Positions 1 through 7,010 of a DNA stretch of 34,165 bases are shown here, one piece after another. The position numbers were made by a program, and so were the translations under genes. Under the pieces are notes generated by a model. The model was not told the DNA's origin. It ran no database searches and saw nothing but the letters and a program-made list of their open reading frames with translations. Source of the DNA: Cloacibacterium sp964530915 (lineage in GTDB: Bacteria > Bacteroidota > Bacteroidia > Flavobacteriales > Weeksellaceae); NCBI GenBank assembly GCA_964530915.1, contig CAZHCK010000025.1, forward strand, positions 1 to 34,165, read 5' to 3'. Position 1 is the first letter of the stretch. Each line of letters begins with the position of its first letter.

Positions 1-12
1 TATTAATTCAAA

Positions 13-44
13 GTTACCAAAAATTGGTAACATTTACAAATTTA
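13..44 (-). promoter_or_regulatory. Leftward promoter with palindromic operator
   Basis: On the minus strand 37-44 reads TAAATTTG, a match to the Bacteroidota -7 element TAnnTTTG. Just downstream of it, 13-31 reads GTTACCAAAAATTGGTAAC, two perfect 8-base arms around AAA. The palindrome would cover the expected transcription start, the usual place for a repressor operator. The gene it would control lies to the left of the window, so its identity is unknown. No TTG -33 element was seen. Confidence 0.4.
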
Positions 45-195
45 AATCAGGAAATTTCTATTCGCATTTCAGAGTTTTATACATAAATAAAAAAACAAAC
101 TTCGTTTTAAACGAAATTAAAATTTTATGTTTTAAAAAATTATTTTTTTGAAAAATGAGTGGTGTAATGGTTATTTATTTTAGCTGTAGTTATAA

Positions 196-1434
196 TTATA
201 TTATTTTTTGTTTTAAATGAGAAGGTTGCCTTGAATACCATCTTATGGTTTGTGAGCAAGCTCTTTTCATAAAATCATTTAAATTTTCAAAATCAGAATC
301 TTCAACTTCCTCACCAGTTATTTCAAAGTTTGATTTTGCGTGTACAACCTTATTTCTAGTTTTATAAATTATCTTTGCTACCATATTTGTAGCAGTTTCA
401 ATAATTTGTTTATTAGTACTATATTCTAAGTCACCGCTTATTTTTAATTGCTTTTTTACCTTTGCAGTAATTGAATTTGGTAAAAATTGAAATAAATGAA
501 TAAAGTCAAAGCAAGATGAAAATGTTGCTTTTATTAGATCTTCATCATTAAATTTACTTTTCATTGCATTTGCTAAATTGTAAATTGAACGGATAAAATC
601 ACCATCTTCAAAATCTTTTTTAGGTGAATCTAGTTTTTTACGCATTAATTCGTTTGCTTCAATATTTACTGCAATCGGTGCAAAATGTTCTAAAACTTTG
701 TAAAAGTTTAAAAATTTTAAATGAATATCATTGATTTGAATAGCTGAAGTAAAAAATTTCATTCCTTCGTTATAAGGTTCTAATGATTGAATTTCTCCAA
801 AATTCTCTTCATCTTCCGGGTATAAATATTCTGGAGGAAGATTAATTTTATTTCTAGTCAGAGCAATATTAGTATTGTCTGCAATTTCAAATATGAATGA
901 ATTCAAAAGGTCTATTTCTTCTTGATTTTCTAGTCTCTCATTTTGATATGTAATTTCAACACACATATATGGGGTTATTGTTCCCCAATAATCATTATGA
1001 TATAATTTTTTACTTGAAGCAACAAGTCCAACAATATATGATTCGCTATCCAATTTAATAGTTAATTTATCTGATTTATACTCAAAATTTGACAAGTCAG
1101 ATAATTTATAATCATCAAAACTGTCATTTGCAGAAACTATAAAATATGATTTTTTTTCAGTTGTGATATATCCATCATCAACTATTTTAATCGTTTTAAT
1201 CTCTTCTCCTAATTTGAGATAATCATCTAAATCAATGTGAGTGTCGTCTTGTTCTCCACAAAAGGACATTAAAATTGTTTTATCAACATTTTCTTCTTCT
1301 TCAATTGCTTCTTGAATTCTTTCCTCAGTGTAAAATAAATCATCATAATTTGACTCATACATATCTGGTGCATAATCAACTATATCTTTGGTGACTTGAT
1401 TTATTCTCTCTAACAATTCTCTTGTTGCTTTCAT
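196..1434 (-). CDS. HEPN-like C-terminal domain protein (paralogue 1)
   Basis: A 412-residue soluble protein of unknown function. The N-terminal two thirds is acidic and not recognised. The C-terminal part is alpha-helical and carries RNKVVH at about residues 360-365, matching the Rx4-6H motif of HEPN domains, which are often RNases in toxin and antiphage systems. The order of conserved blocks (an FYKVLEHFAP-like helix, the RNKVVHAKSN block, then an IRW block near the end) recurs in the protein encoded at 28338-29519, so the two are paralogues. I chose the ATG at 1434 over an in-frame TTG at 1482 because a promoter at 1495-1502 would leave the TTG almost no leader. It stands alone beside core genes, which suggests an acquired gene. 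RNase activity and a defence role are inference. Confidence 0.6.
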   Translation of the reverse strand: MKATRELLERINQVTKDIVDYAPDMYESNYDDLFYTEERIQEAIEEEENVDKTILMSFCGEQDDTHIDLDDYLKLGEEIKTIKIVDDGYITTEKKSYFIVSANDSFDDYKLSDLSNFEYKSDKLTIKLDSESYIVGLVASSKKLYHNDYWGTITPYMCVEITYQNERLENQEEIDLLNSFIFEIADNTNIALTRNKINLPPEYLYPEDEENFGEIQSLEPYNEGMKFFTSAIQINDIHLKFLNFYKVLEHFAPIAVNIEANELMRKKLDSPKKDFEDGDFIRSIYNLANAMKSKFNDEDLIKATFSSCFDFIHLFQFLPNSITAKVKKQLKISGDLEYSTNKQIIETATNMVAKIIYKTRNKVVHAKSNFEITGEEVEDSDFENLNDFMKRACSQTIRWYSRQPSHLKQKII

Positions 1435-1494
1435 TTGTTTTCGTGTGTTTTTTAAGCTTGTCACTAATGTACAGACTTGCAAAGTTGCCTAATC

Positions 1495-1502
1495 CAAATA
1501 TA
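1495..1502 (-). promoter_or_regulatory. -7 element of the HEPN-like gene
   Basis: The minus strand reads TATATTTG, an exact TAnnTTTG match, about 60 bases upstream of the ATG at 1434. No clear TTG -33 element was seen. The leader that follows includes TTAGGCAAC. Confidence 0.5.
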
Positions 1503-1531
1503 CAAAAGATTTCTTGCCATTCGTTTTCTTA

Positions 1532-1567
1532 AATCTAGAATCTAAAATCTAGAATCTAAAATTTAAA
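1532..1567. repeat. Short tandem AT-rich repeat (TCTAGAATCTAAAA type)
   Basis: The stretch repeats AATCTAGAATCTAAA in tandem. A related TCTAGAATCTAGA sequence lies at 4117-4129, beyond the frr terminator. Both sit at gene 3' ends. I see no coding or regulatory role. Confidence 0.45.
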
Positions 1568-1571
1568 ATAA

Positions 1572-2570
1572 TCACCGTCTATTTCCAGAAAGTTCTACCA
1601 AATCCATCATTAAGCCAATTTGATTCACATTATCGGCATTGTGATAACGAACATGGGAATAATCAAACCTAAAAGATGAGATTTTGATTCCAAAACCAAA
1701 ACTCAAACCAGAGAAATTTCTTTGGTCGAGAACGGCGAGTTCGTTTCCGCGTTTTACATTATAACCCATTCTAATGTTGAAGGCTTGTTCAGGAAATAAT
1801 TCGATGCCACCAGAAAGGTGGTCCATCAATTTTCTACCAAAACCAACTTCTTTTCCATTGATATCATACGATTGAGAAATATTGAATTGCTGTAAATCAT
1901 GATAAGTAATGGTGTAAGCCAGCGGAAAATCTGGTAAAATTCTGGTGTAACCTATATCTGCTCGGAAAGGCAATTGTTCTTTGGTTCCGTTATAAGATTT
2001 GATTTGATAACCAAAATTTCTGAAAACAAGAGCCACCGTTTCTTTGGATTGTTCATTGTGATAAGTTACTCCAGCATTCGCAGAAATAGCCGAAGAAGTA
2101 TAATTGTCGATTTTAGAAGTCAGGTAATTCACATTGGCGCCAATCGTGAAATCATCATCAAACTGATAAGCATAACCTACACCAAATGAAGCATCCATTG
2201 CAGAGAATTCGCCATTTACATTCCCGAATTCATCAGTTCTGGGTGTTTTTCCGAAGTCTAAAACTCTGGCGTTGACTGAAATGAAATGTCCCGCCGTTAA
2301 ATCTTTCACGTAATTAATGCTTCCCAAATTAGAACCAGCAATGTAAGAACCGTAATTAATCCCGATTCTATTGTCCATGTCTAGATTCATGAGAGCAGGA
2401 TTGATGGCTGCGAAATTCACGTCGTAATCTCGTACAGAAACCGCATCACCACCTAAAACAGCTTGTCTGGCAGAAACGGGAACATTGAGAAAAGGATAGA
2501 CCTTGGTTCCAGTTTGTGCAGAAGCCCATAATGCGAATAAACAGAAAGATGTGGTAAATAGTTTCTTCAA
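1572..2570 (-). CDS. porQ: Type IX secretion system protein PorQ
   Basis: A 332-residue exported beta-rich protein of the PorQ family, which belongs to the Bacteroidota type IX secretion system. PorQ is known to act with PorZ and PorU at the cell surface to anchor secreted cargo. From the TTG start at 2570 the protein begins MKKLFTTSF and has a hydrophobic segment ending in ASAQ, a classic signal peptide. The mature N-terminus has the family-like GTKVYPFLNVPVSARQ block. The rest alternates short beta strands, as in outer-membrane or surface barrels. A longer reading from 2618 is unlikely because that codon is the -33 TTG of the promoter at 2590-2618. It diverges from pyrH. Family assignment is by recognition only. 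Confidence 0.8.
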   Translation of the reverse strand: MKKLFTTSFCLFALWASAQTGTKVYPFLNVPVSARQAVLGGDAVSVRDYDVNFAAINPALMNLDMDNRIGINYGSYIAGSNLGSINYVKDLTAGHFISVNARVLDFGKTPRTDEFGNVNGEFSAMDASFGVGYAYQFDDDFTIGANVNYLTSKIDNYTSSAISANAGVTYHNEQSKETVALVFRNFGYQIKSYNGTKEQLPFRADIGYTRILPDFPLAYTITYHDLQQFNISQSYDINGKEVGFGRKLMDHLSGGIELFPEQAFNIRMGYNVKRGNELAVLDQRNFSGLSFGFGIKISSFRFDYSHVRYHNADNVNQIGLMMDLVELSGNRR

Positions 2571-2589
2571 AATTTCAATTATAACTTTG

Positions 2590-2618
2590 CAAAAATAATT
2601 TATTTTACACTTTAACAA
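2590..2618 (-). promoter_or_regulatory. porQ promoter
   Basis: On the minus strand TTG (2618-2616), an 18-base spacer and TATTTTTG (2597-2590) fit the Bacteroidota consensus TTG-N17-20-TAnnTTTG. Transcription would begin near 2583, a short distance before the TTG start at 2570. This decides the porQ start. Confidence 0.65.
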
Positions 2619-2668
2619 AAATTAAAAGCGAAAACATAATTCTATTAACGAAATTCTTTACGATTCAT

Positions 2669-2676
2669 TATATTTG
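2669..2676 (+). promoter_or_regulatory. pyrH-frr promoter -7 element
   Basis: TATATTTG matches TAnnTTTG about 66 bases before the pyrH ATG. A second, poorer candidate lies closer, in the run near 2706-2715. The spacing leaves a leader of about 60 bases. Confidence 0.5.
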
Positions 2677-2742
2677 CATTAAATTTATTTTTTGCCTCAA
2701 ATCTATACTTTTTGAGACACCAATTTTGATAAAAATATAACA

Positions 2743-3450
2743 ATGAAATACAAAAGAGTTCTTTTAAAATTAAGCGGAGAAGCTTTAATGGGTAGCAGAC
2801 AATACGGAATTGATAATGATAGATTGGTAGAATATGCTAAAGAAATTAAAAAAGTAGTAGATGCAGGCGTAGAATTAGCAATTGTAATAGGAGGAGGAAA
2901 TATTTTCCGTGGAGTAGCTGGAGCAGCAAAAGGAATGGACAGAGTGCAGGGAGATTATATGGGAATGCTGGCTACGGTAATCAATGGAATGGCGTTACAA
3001 GGCGCACTAGAAGATCAAGGCATTAAAACCAGATTACAGTCTGCGATCGAAATGGACAAAGTAGCTGAGCCTTTCATCAAAAGAAGAGCAGTAAGACACT
3101 TGGAAAAAGGAAGAGTGGTGATTTTCGGAGCAGGAACAGGTAATCCGTATTTTACGACAGATACTGCAGCTACATTAAGAGCAATAGAAATAGGCGCTGA
3201 TGTAATTTTGAAAGGAACCAGAGTAGATGGAATCTACGATTCTGACCCAGAAAAAAATGCTGATGCAGTAAAATTCAACTCGCTTTCTTATGACGAAGTT
3301 TTTGAGAAAGATTTAAAAGTAATGGACATGACTGCATTTACCCTAAGTAAAGAAAATAATTTACCCATCATTGTTTTTGATATGAATAAAGATGGTAATT
3401 TATTAAAAGTAGTCTTAGGTGAAGAAGTAGGAACTCTTGTGAATATATAA
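2743..3450 (+). CDS. pyrH: UMP kinase
   Basis: A 235-residue cytoplasmic amino-acid-kinase-fold enzyme that phosphorylates UMP to UDP with ATP in pyrimidine nucleotide synthesis. Length is typical for bacterial PyrH. Visible motifs are the N-terminal KRVLLKLSGEAL, the glycine-rich IVIGGGNIFRG near residues 46-56, the GTGNPYFTTDTAA block near 128-140, and a C-terminal IVFDMNKDGNLL segment. It is followed closely by frr, the common pyrH-frr arrangement that joins nucleotide supply with ribosome recycling. No anomalies were seen. Confidence 0.97.
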   Translation: MKYKRVLLKLSGEALMGSRQYGIDNDRLVEYAKEIKKVVDAGVELAIVIGGGNIFRGVAGAAKGMDRVQGDYMGMLATVINGMALQGALEDQGIKTRLQSAIEMDKVAEPFIKRRAVRHLEKGRVVIFGAGTGNPYFTTDTAATLRAIEIGADVILKGTRVDGIYDSDPEKNADAVKFNSLSYDEVFEKDLKVMDMTAFTLSKENNLPIIVFDMNKDGNLLKVVLGEEVGTLVNI

Positions 3451-3479
3451 TGTGTAACTTATCAAATTTTCAATATACA

Positions 3480-4034
3480 ATGGAAGAATTAAACATGATT
3501 ATGGATATGGTAAAGCAAGAAATGGATGCTGCAATTAAGCACTTAGATCACGCTTTCCAAAAAATTAGAGCAGGTAGAGCTTCTACGTCTATGGTTCAAG
3601 ATGTTGTGGTAGAATATTACGGAGCAATGTCGCCAATCAATCAGGTAGCGAATGTATCTGTTCCAGATGCGATGACGATTTCTATTCAACCATGGGATAG
3701 ATCAGCGATTAACGCCATTGAAAAAGCGATTATCAATTCTAACCTTGGTTTTGCACCTTCTAATAATGGAGATACAATTATTCTTAATGTTCCGCCATTA
3801 ACTGAAGAAAGACGTAGAGATTTAGCAAAACAAGCTAAAGCAGAAACCGAACAAACCAAAGTAACCATCAGAAATGCTAGACATGATGGAATGAAAGAAC
3901 TTAAAAAATTAGATGGCGTTTCTGAAGACATCATCAAAGATACAGAAGCTAAAATCCAAGAACTTACTGACAAGTATGTTAAATTAGCAGACGAACATCT
4001 TAAAGCAAAAGAAACAGATATTTTCAAAATCTAA
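3480..4034 (+). CDS. frr: Ribosome recycling factor
   Basis: A 184-residue protein that, with EF-G, splits post-termination ribosomes. Motifs visible are the N-terminal helix ending in FQKIRAGRAS, the central PWD block (SIQPWDRSAINAIEKAI), and the conserved NVPPLTEERRRDLAKQAK. I chose the ATG at 3480 because it gives the normal length and the MEELNMIMD start. An upstream ATG at 3450 overlaps the pyrH stop by one base and would add ten unconserved residues. It is co-transcribed with pyrH and ended by the hairpin at 4061-4087. Confidence 0.96.
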   Translation: MEELNMIMDMVKQEMDAAIKHLDHAFQKIRAGRASTSMVQDVVVEYYGAMSPINQVANVSVPDAMTISIQPWDRSAINAIEKAIINSNLGFAPSNNGDTIILNVPPLTEERRRDLAKQAKAETEQTKVTIRNARHDGMKELKKLDGVSEDIIKDTEAKIQELTDKYVKLADEHLKAKETDIFKI

Positions 4035-4060
4035 TGCTATAAACATAAGCAAAACAAAAA

Positions 4061-4087
4061 ACTCCAGAATGTTCTGGAGTTTTTTTA
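4061..4087 (+). terminator. frr terminator
   Basis: Perfect 9-base arms ACTCCAGAA and TTCTGGAGT around TG, followed by a run of seven or more T. Located 26 bases after frr and facing the convergent permease gene. Confidence 0.85.
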
Positions 4088-4130
4088 TTATAAAATCTTG
4101 CATCTTGCATCTCATATCTAGAATCTAGAT

Positions 4131-5585
4131 TTATTGATACCTTTCATGCTCTCTTTCTTTCACAAATTTGCTCCAAACAGGCTTAGTCAATGCTTTATAT
4201 TTTTCTACATCGAAAACTTGAGAATCGGTAAGTGCTTTATACGTGAGCCAAACACCAAAAGGAAATAAAACCAAATTAGAAAGCCAAGCTCCGAAATAAG
4301 GATTAAGTTTTCCCTTCCAAGTAATATTTTCTACGGTCAAGTTCATCACATAGAAGACAATAAAAATGATAATTGCAATCACCACAGGTAAACCTACACC
4401 ACCTTTTCTGATGATAGAACCTAAACTCGCACCAATCATAAAGAAAATAAGACACGTCACCGAATAGGCAATAATCCCTTGCTGATACATGATAATCTTG
4501 TTGTAATACTTTACAATATCTAAGATTTGAGTATCCTTGTTCTTTTTTTCGTTTTGTAGAAAAGAAATTTTAGTATAAGCTTGATAGAGTACTTCTAACC
4601 TTTTATCTTCTTTTAATTTTTCTATTGCAAAAGGTTCTGTAGGTTTGGCAGGATTTTTAATTTTGTCGATGTAAGTCACATAATTATTGGTCTGTCCTAC
4701 CATTTCAGAGTTAATCGAATTAAAACTATAATCGTTTTCTTTCTTAACTTTTACAATCGTTTTATTAATCTCTTTATAATTTTGGAAACGGTAATCGTCT
4801 GTGATTTTTTCTTCTTCTATGGCTTTGTTAATGACGTCACTCACATCAAAATGCTGTACCAGCGAATCAAATTTCACAGATTGACCAGGCTGTTTCAGTC
4901 GTTCTAAATAGTTTTTATCTTGAATATTGTCTTCGAAAATATATCCGTCATATAAAACCAACTTCAAATAATTTCTATTGGCAGCTGGTGTAAATTCACC
5001 TTTTTTAGCGATAATAGTTCTTTGGTCTTCATAAGCATTGGCCACTTTGTGCACAAAAACGCCTTCTAAATGTTCCCCTTTTTCACCATAAATTTTGTCA
5101 AATTTTACCGTTGCTCCAGGCAATGAGTTGATAAACTGTCCTGGCGTAAAATTAATAGCGGGTTTGGTGGCGGCAATATTATACATCATGTTTTTGGCCT
5201 TCCTCTGAAAATCTGGAATCACATTATTCGAGAAAATAAAAAGCATAATAGAAAGTAAAGAAACGATGGCAAATAAAGGCATCATAATTCTGGTGAGGGA
5301 AATTCCTGCAGATTTCATGGCGGCGAGTTCATAGCGTTCCCCGAAATCTCCAAAAGTCATAATCGAAGCCAAAAGAATGGTCAATGGTAATACCATTTTG
5401 ACAACGTTTACGCTCAGATAAAACAGGAATTTTACAATTTCCCAATTGCTCAAGCCTTTTCCTGTAAACTGCGAAAGCTGAATCCATACAATATTCACCA
5501 TAAAGATGAAAAACAGCACGCTGAAAATAAATAAAAAGGGCCCGAAAAAGGTTTTTATAATATATTGATCGAGTTTCTTTAACAT
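4131..5585 (-). CDS. LptF/LptG family lipopolysaccharide export permease
   Basis: A 484-residue inner-membrane protein of the YjgP/YjgQ family, the permease part of the LptB2FG transporter that extracts LPS for delivery to the outer membrane. The architecture fits: a transmembrane helix at about 13-36, two more before residue 125, a large periplasmic domain at about 130-350, and three helices before residue 450. The N-terminal FGDFGERYELAAMKSAGIS block is the cytoplasmic coupling region typical of the family. Bacteroidota often have separate single permeases, so LptF and LptG cannot be told apart here. A TAATTTTG element at 5590-5597 lies so close to the ATG that the transcript could be almost leaderless. 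Confidence 0.88.
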   Translation of the reverse strand: MLKKLDQYIIKTFFGPFLFIFSVLFFIFMVNIVWIQLSQFTGKGLSNWEIVKFLFYLSVNVVKMVLPLTILLASIMTFGDFGERYELAAMKSAGISLTRIMMPLFAIVSLLSIMLFIFSNNVIPDFQRKAKNMMYNIAATKPAINFTPGQFINSLPGATVKFDKIYGEKGEHLEGVFVHKVANAYEDQRTIIAKKGEFTPAANRNYLKLVLYDGYIFEDNIQDKNYLERLKQPGQSVKFDSLVQHFDVSDVINKAIEEEKITDDYRFQNYKEINKTIVKVKKENDYSFNSINSEMVGQTNNYVTYIDKIKNPAKPTEPFAIEKLKEDKRLEVLYQAYTKISFLQNEKKNKDTQILDIVKYYNKIIMYQQGIIAYSVTCLIFFMIGASLGSIIRKGGVGLPVVIAIIIFIVFYVMNLTVENITWKGKLNPYFGAWLSNLVLFPFGVWLTYKALTDSQVFDVEKYKALTKPVWSKFVKEREHERYQ

Positions 5586-5626
5586 TTGCCAAAATTATGA
5601 AAAAAGTTAGAATTATTTTGGTTTTA

Positions 5627-5778
5627 GTTCTTTTGTCTTGAAACAAAAGAACCAAAAGTTCAAGACTTGAATGCTCAGCTAAATAATTGAAATCTATTCT
5701 AAAATCCCTGAAACTTGTCTTCGCTTTGCTTCGACTTCAAACAGCAGGAATTTTTTAACGCCTAGATTTCAATTATTT
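5627..5778. repeat. Structured intergenic foldback element
   Basis: Two inverted-repeat modules lie between lptG and lolA. The first has perfect 10-base arms, GTTCTTTTGT at 5627-5636 and its complement at 5643-5652. The second has perfect 16-base arms, AAATAATTGAAATCTA at 5681-5696 and its complement at 5763-5778, with a further inner pair AAAATCCCTG (5701-5710) and CAGGAATTTT (from 5745). It has no open reading frame of note. From memory, similar elements are scattered between genes in Chryseobacterium relatives, but I could not check this. Confidence 0.6.
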
Positions 5779-5808
5779 TTAACGCCTCCGCATTCTATGT
5801 CATAGAAA

Positions 5809-5833
5809 AATCCTTCTCATTTTGAGAAGGATT
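5809..5833 (-). terminator. lolA terminator
   Basis: Perfect 10-base arms AATCCTTCTC and GAGAAGGATT around a five-base loop. On the minus strand it lies 4 bases past the lolA stop and is followed by TTTTTC. Confidence 0.8.
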
Positions 5834-5837
5834 AACG

Positions 5838-6467
5838 TTATAATTCTGTAATGAGGTAATTCTTGTACTTGTTTTTATCAAAGCTGAACGTAGAAGCACT
5901 TAAACTTTGGTTTTCTTTGTATTGATTTACGGTAATCACGGCCAAATCATTGCCTGATGAAGTCTGTACAATTTTAGCAATCTGCTTTTTAGGAGTATTG
6001 ATGTACAAAACAACACTTTTTACTCCATTATCTTTTACAGGAACTATTTTGATGAGGTCTAGACCGCCACTTTTTCCTGCATAGGTTACCGTGTAGCCTG
6101 TTTTGTATTCATCAAGATAATTGATAGGGGAAAGTGCTTTTTCCGAACCATTTGGTTGAGCAATCGTCACTTCTTGGTCTTCTTTAGAAATGTTGTACAC
6201 TTTTTTTCCGTCAAAAATCTGCTCATTTCCCATGATATTCAGTTTGTACTGAGTAGGAGTAGAGTAGAAGATTCCTGTTTCGGTTTTGCTCACTTTTCCG
6301 GTTCCAGTTCCGTAAGAAAACTTGAAGTAAGTATTTTTCTTGGCTTTATAATTTTTAGAAACGGTTTCTAAAATAGTTTTGGCTTTAGCATCTACTTTTT
6401 GTGCGAATGAAAAGGTAAAACTTCCAACCAAAGCACTTGCTAATATAACTTTGTTAAAATATTTCAT
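5838..6467 (-). CDS. lolA: LolA-like outer-membrane lipoprotein carrier
   Basis: A 209-residue periplasmic protein that would carry lipoproteins from the inner membrane towards the outer membrane. It has a signal peptide over residues 1-22 (cleavage after SFAQ) and a beta-rich LolA fold: the FKFSYGTGTGKVSKTETGIF strand pair, a YKLNIMGNEQIFDGKKVYNI block and the GLDLIKIVP strand. Length fits the family. It is transcribed away from ftsK's small partner and towards lptG, but the terminator after it and its own promoter suggest a single-gene unit. The related outer-membrane sigma-regulator-type fold is a less likely alternative. Confidence 0.82.
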   Translation of the reverse strand: MKYFNKVILASALVGSFTFSFAQKVDAKAKTILETVSKNYKAKKNTYFKFSYGTGTGKVSKTETGIFYSTPTQYKLNIMGNEQIFDGKKVYNISKEDQEVTIAQPNGSEKALSPINYLDEYKTGYTVTYAGKSGGLDLIKIVPVKDNGVKSVVLYINTPKKQIAKIVQTSSGNDLAVITVNQYKENQSLSASTFSFDKNKYKNYLITEL

Positions 6468-6524
6468 CTGTTAATATTTATTTTTTTAAAGGTCAGATGC
6501 AACGCCACAAATTTTTTTTTCAAT

Positions 6525-6532
6525 CAAAAATA
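6525..6532 (-). promoter_or_regulatory. lolA promoter -7 element
   Basis: The minus strand reads TATTTTTG, an exact TAnnTTTG match, about 58 bases upstream of the lolA ATG. No obvious TTG -33 element. Confidence 0.45.
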
Positions 6533-6598
6533 GTTTCGGCGTTTCATGTTTTTATTTTTAATGATTCTTGGTGTAGATTTCAAAAAGCGAGCCAAGTA

Positions 6599-6970
6599 TT
6601 AGTATGGTTTTAATAAATTATCAATTTTAATACTTTTTAATTTTTCATAGGAAATTTTAAGAAAATCTTCGATATTATTTTCGATAAATTCAAAATTTTT
6701 TTCTTCTACTAAATTATCAATCCACTGTATTCTATCTTCAATATCATTGTAAGTCCAAGCAACTAATGTCAAATTCCATTTTTTAGAATTTACACCATCT
6801 ATTTCAAAATTTGGTTGAATTAAAATTGCTTTGTTTATGCCGTTTTCAATCCAATCAATTCTTCTTTCTTCAAAATAATTTTGAGGAAAAGGTCTGTCAA
6901 TTGTTAATTGTGCAAAAATGTTTTTTGCAAAAATTTTTAAAGTTTTATCTATGTTTACAAAAACACTCAT
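6599..6970 (-). CDS. Hypothetical protein, 123 aa
   Basis: I do not recognise this small, acidic, probably cytoplasmic protein. It has no signal peptide, membrane segment or cysteine motif. It contains a conserved-looking WNLTLVAWTYNDIEDRIQWID core and a helical C-terminus rich in Lys, Glu and Ile. The ATG at 6970 (MSVFVNID) is preferred. An upstream ATG at 6991 would add MDDGSYI, encoded by a CATCATCC-type tract like the noncoding tracts at 22.4 and 34.0 kb. It starts about 40 bases after ftsK on the same strand, so it is probably read as the tail of the ftsK transcript. Base composition is more AT-rich than its neighbours. Confidence 0.6.
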   Translation of the reverse strand: MSVFVNIDKTLKIFAKNIFAQLTIDRPFPQNYFEERRIDWIENGINKAILIQPNFEIDGVNSKKWNLTLVAWTYNDIEDRIQWIDNLVEEKNFEFIENNIEDFLKISYEKLKSIKIDNLLKPY

Positions 6971-7010
6971 AATATAACTTCCATCATCCATTATCCCACT
7001 TCCAGCAAAA

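Noticed and set aside
1483..1510. attC-like site ahead of HEPN-like paralogue 1
   Set aside because: TTAGGCAAC is present, but I found no paired inner arms near it, so a recombination site is not supported.
5329..5655. Overlapping leftward 108-codon frame at the start of the LptF/G gene
   Set aside because: Out-of-frame shadow with no homology; the permease frame carries all family motifs.
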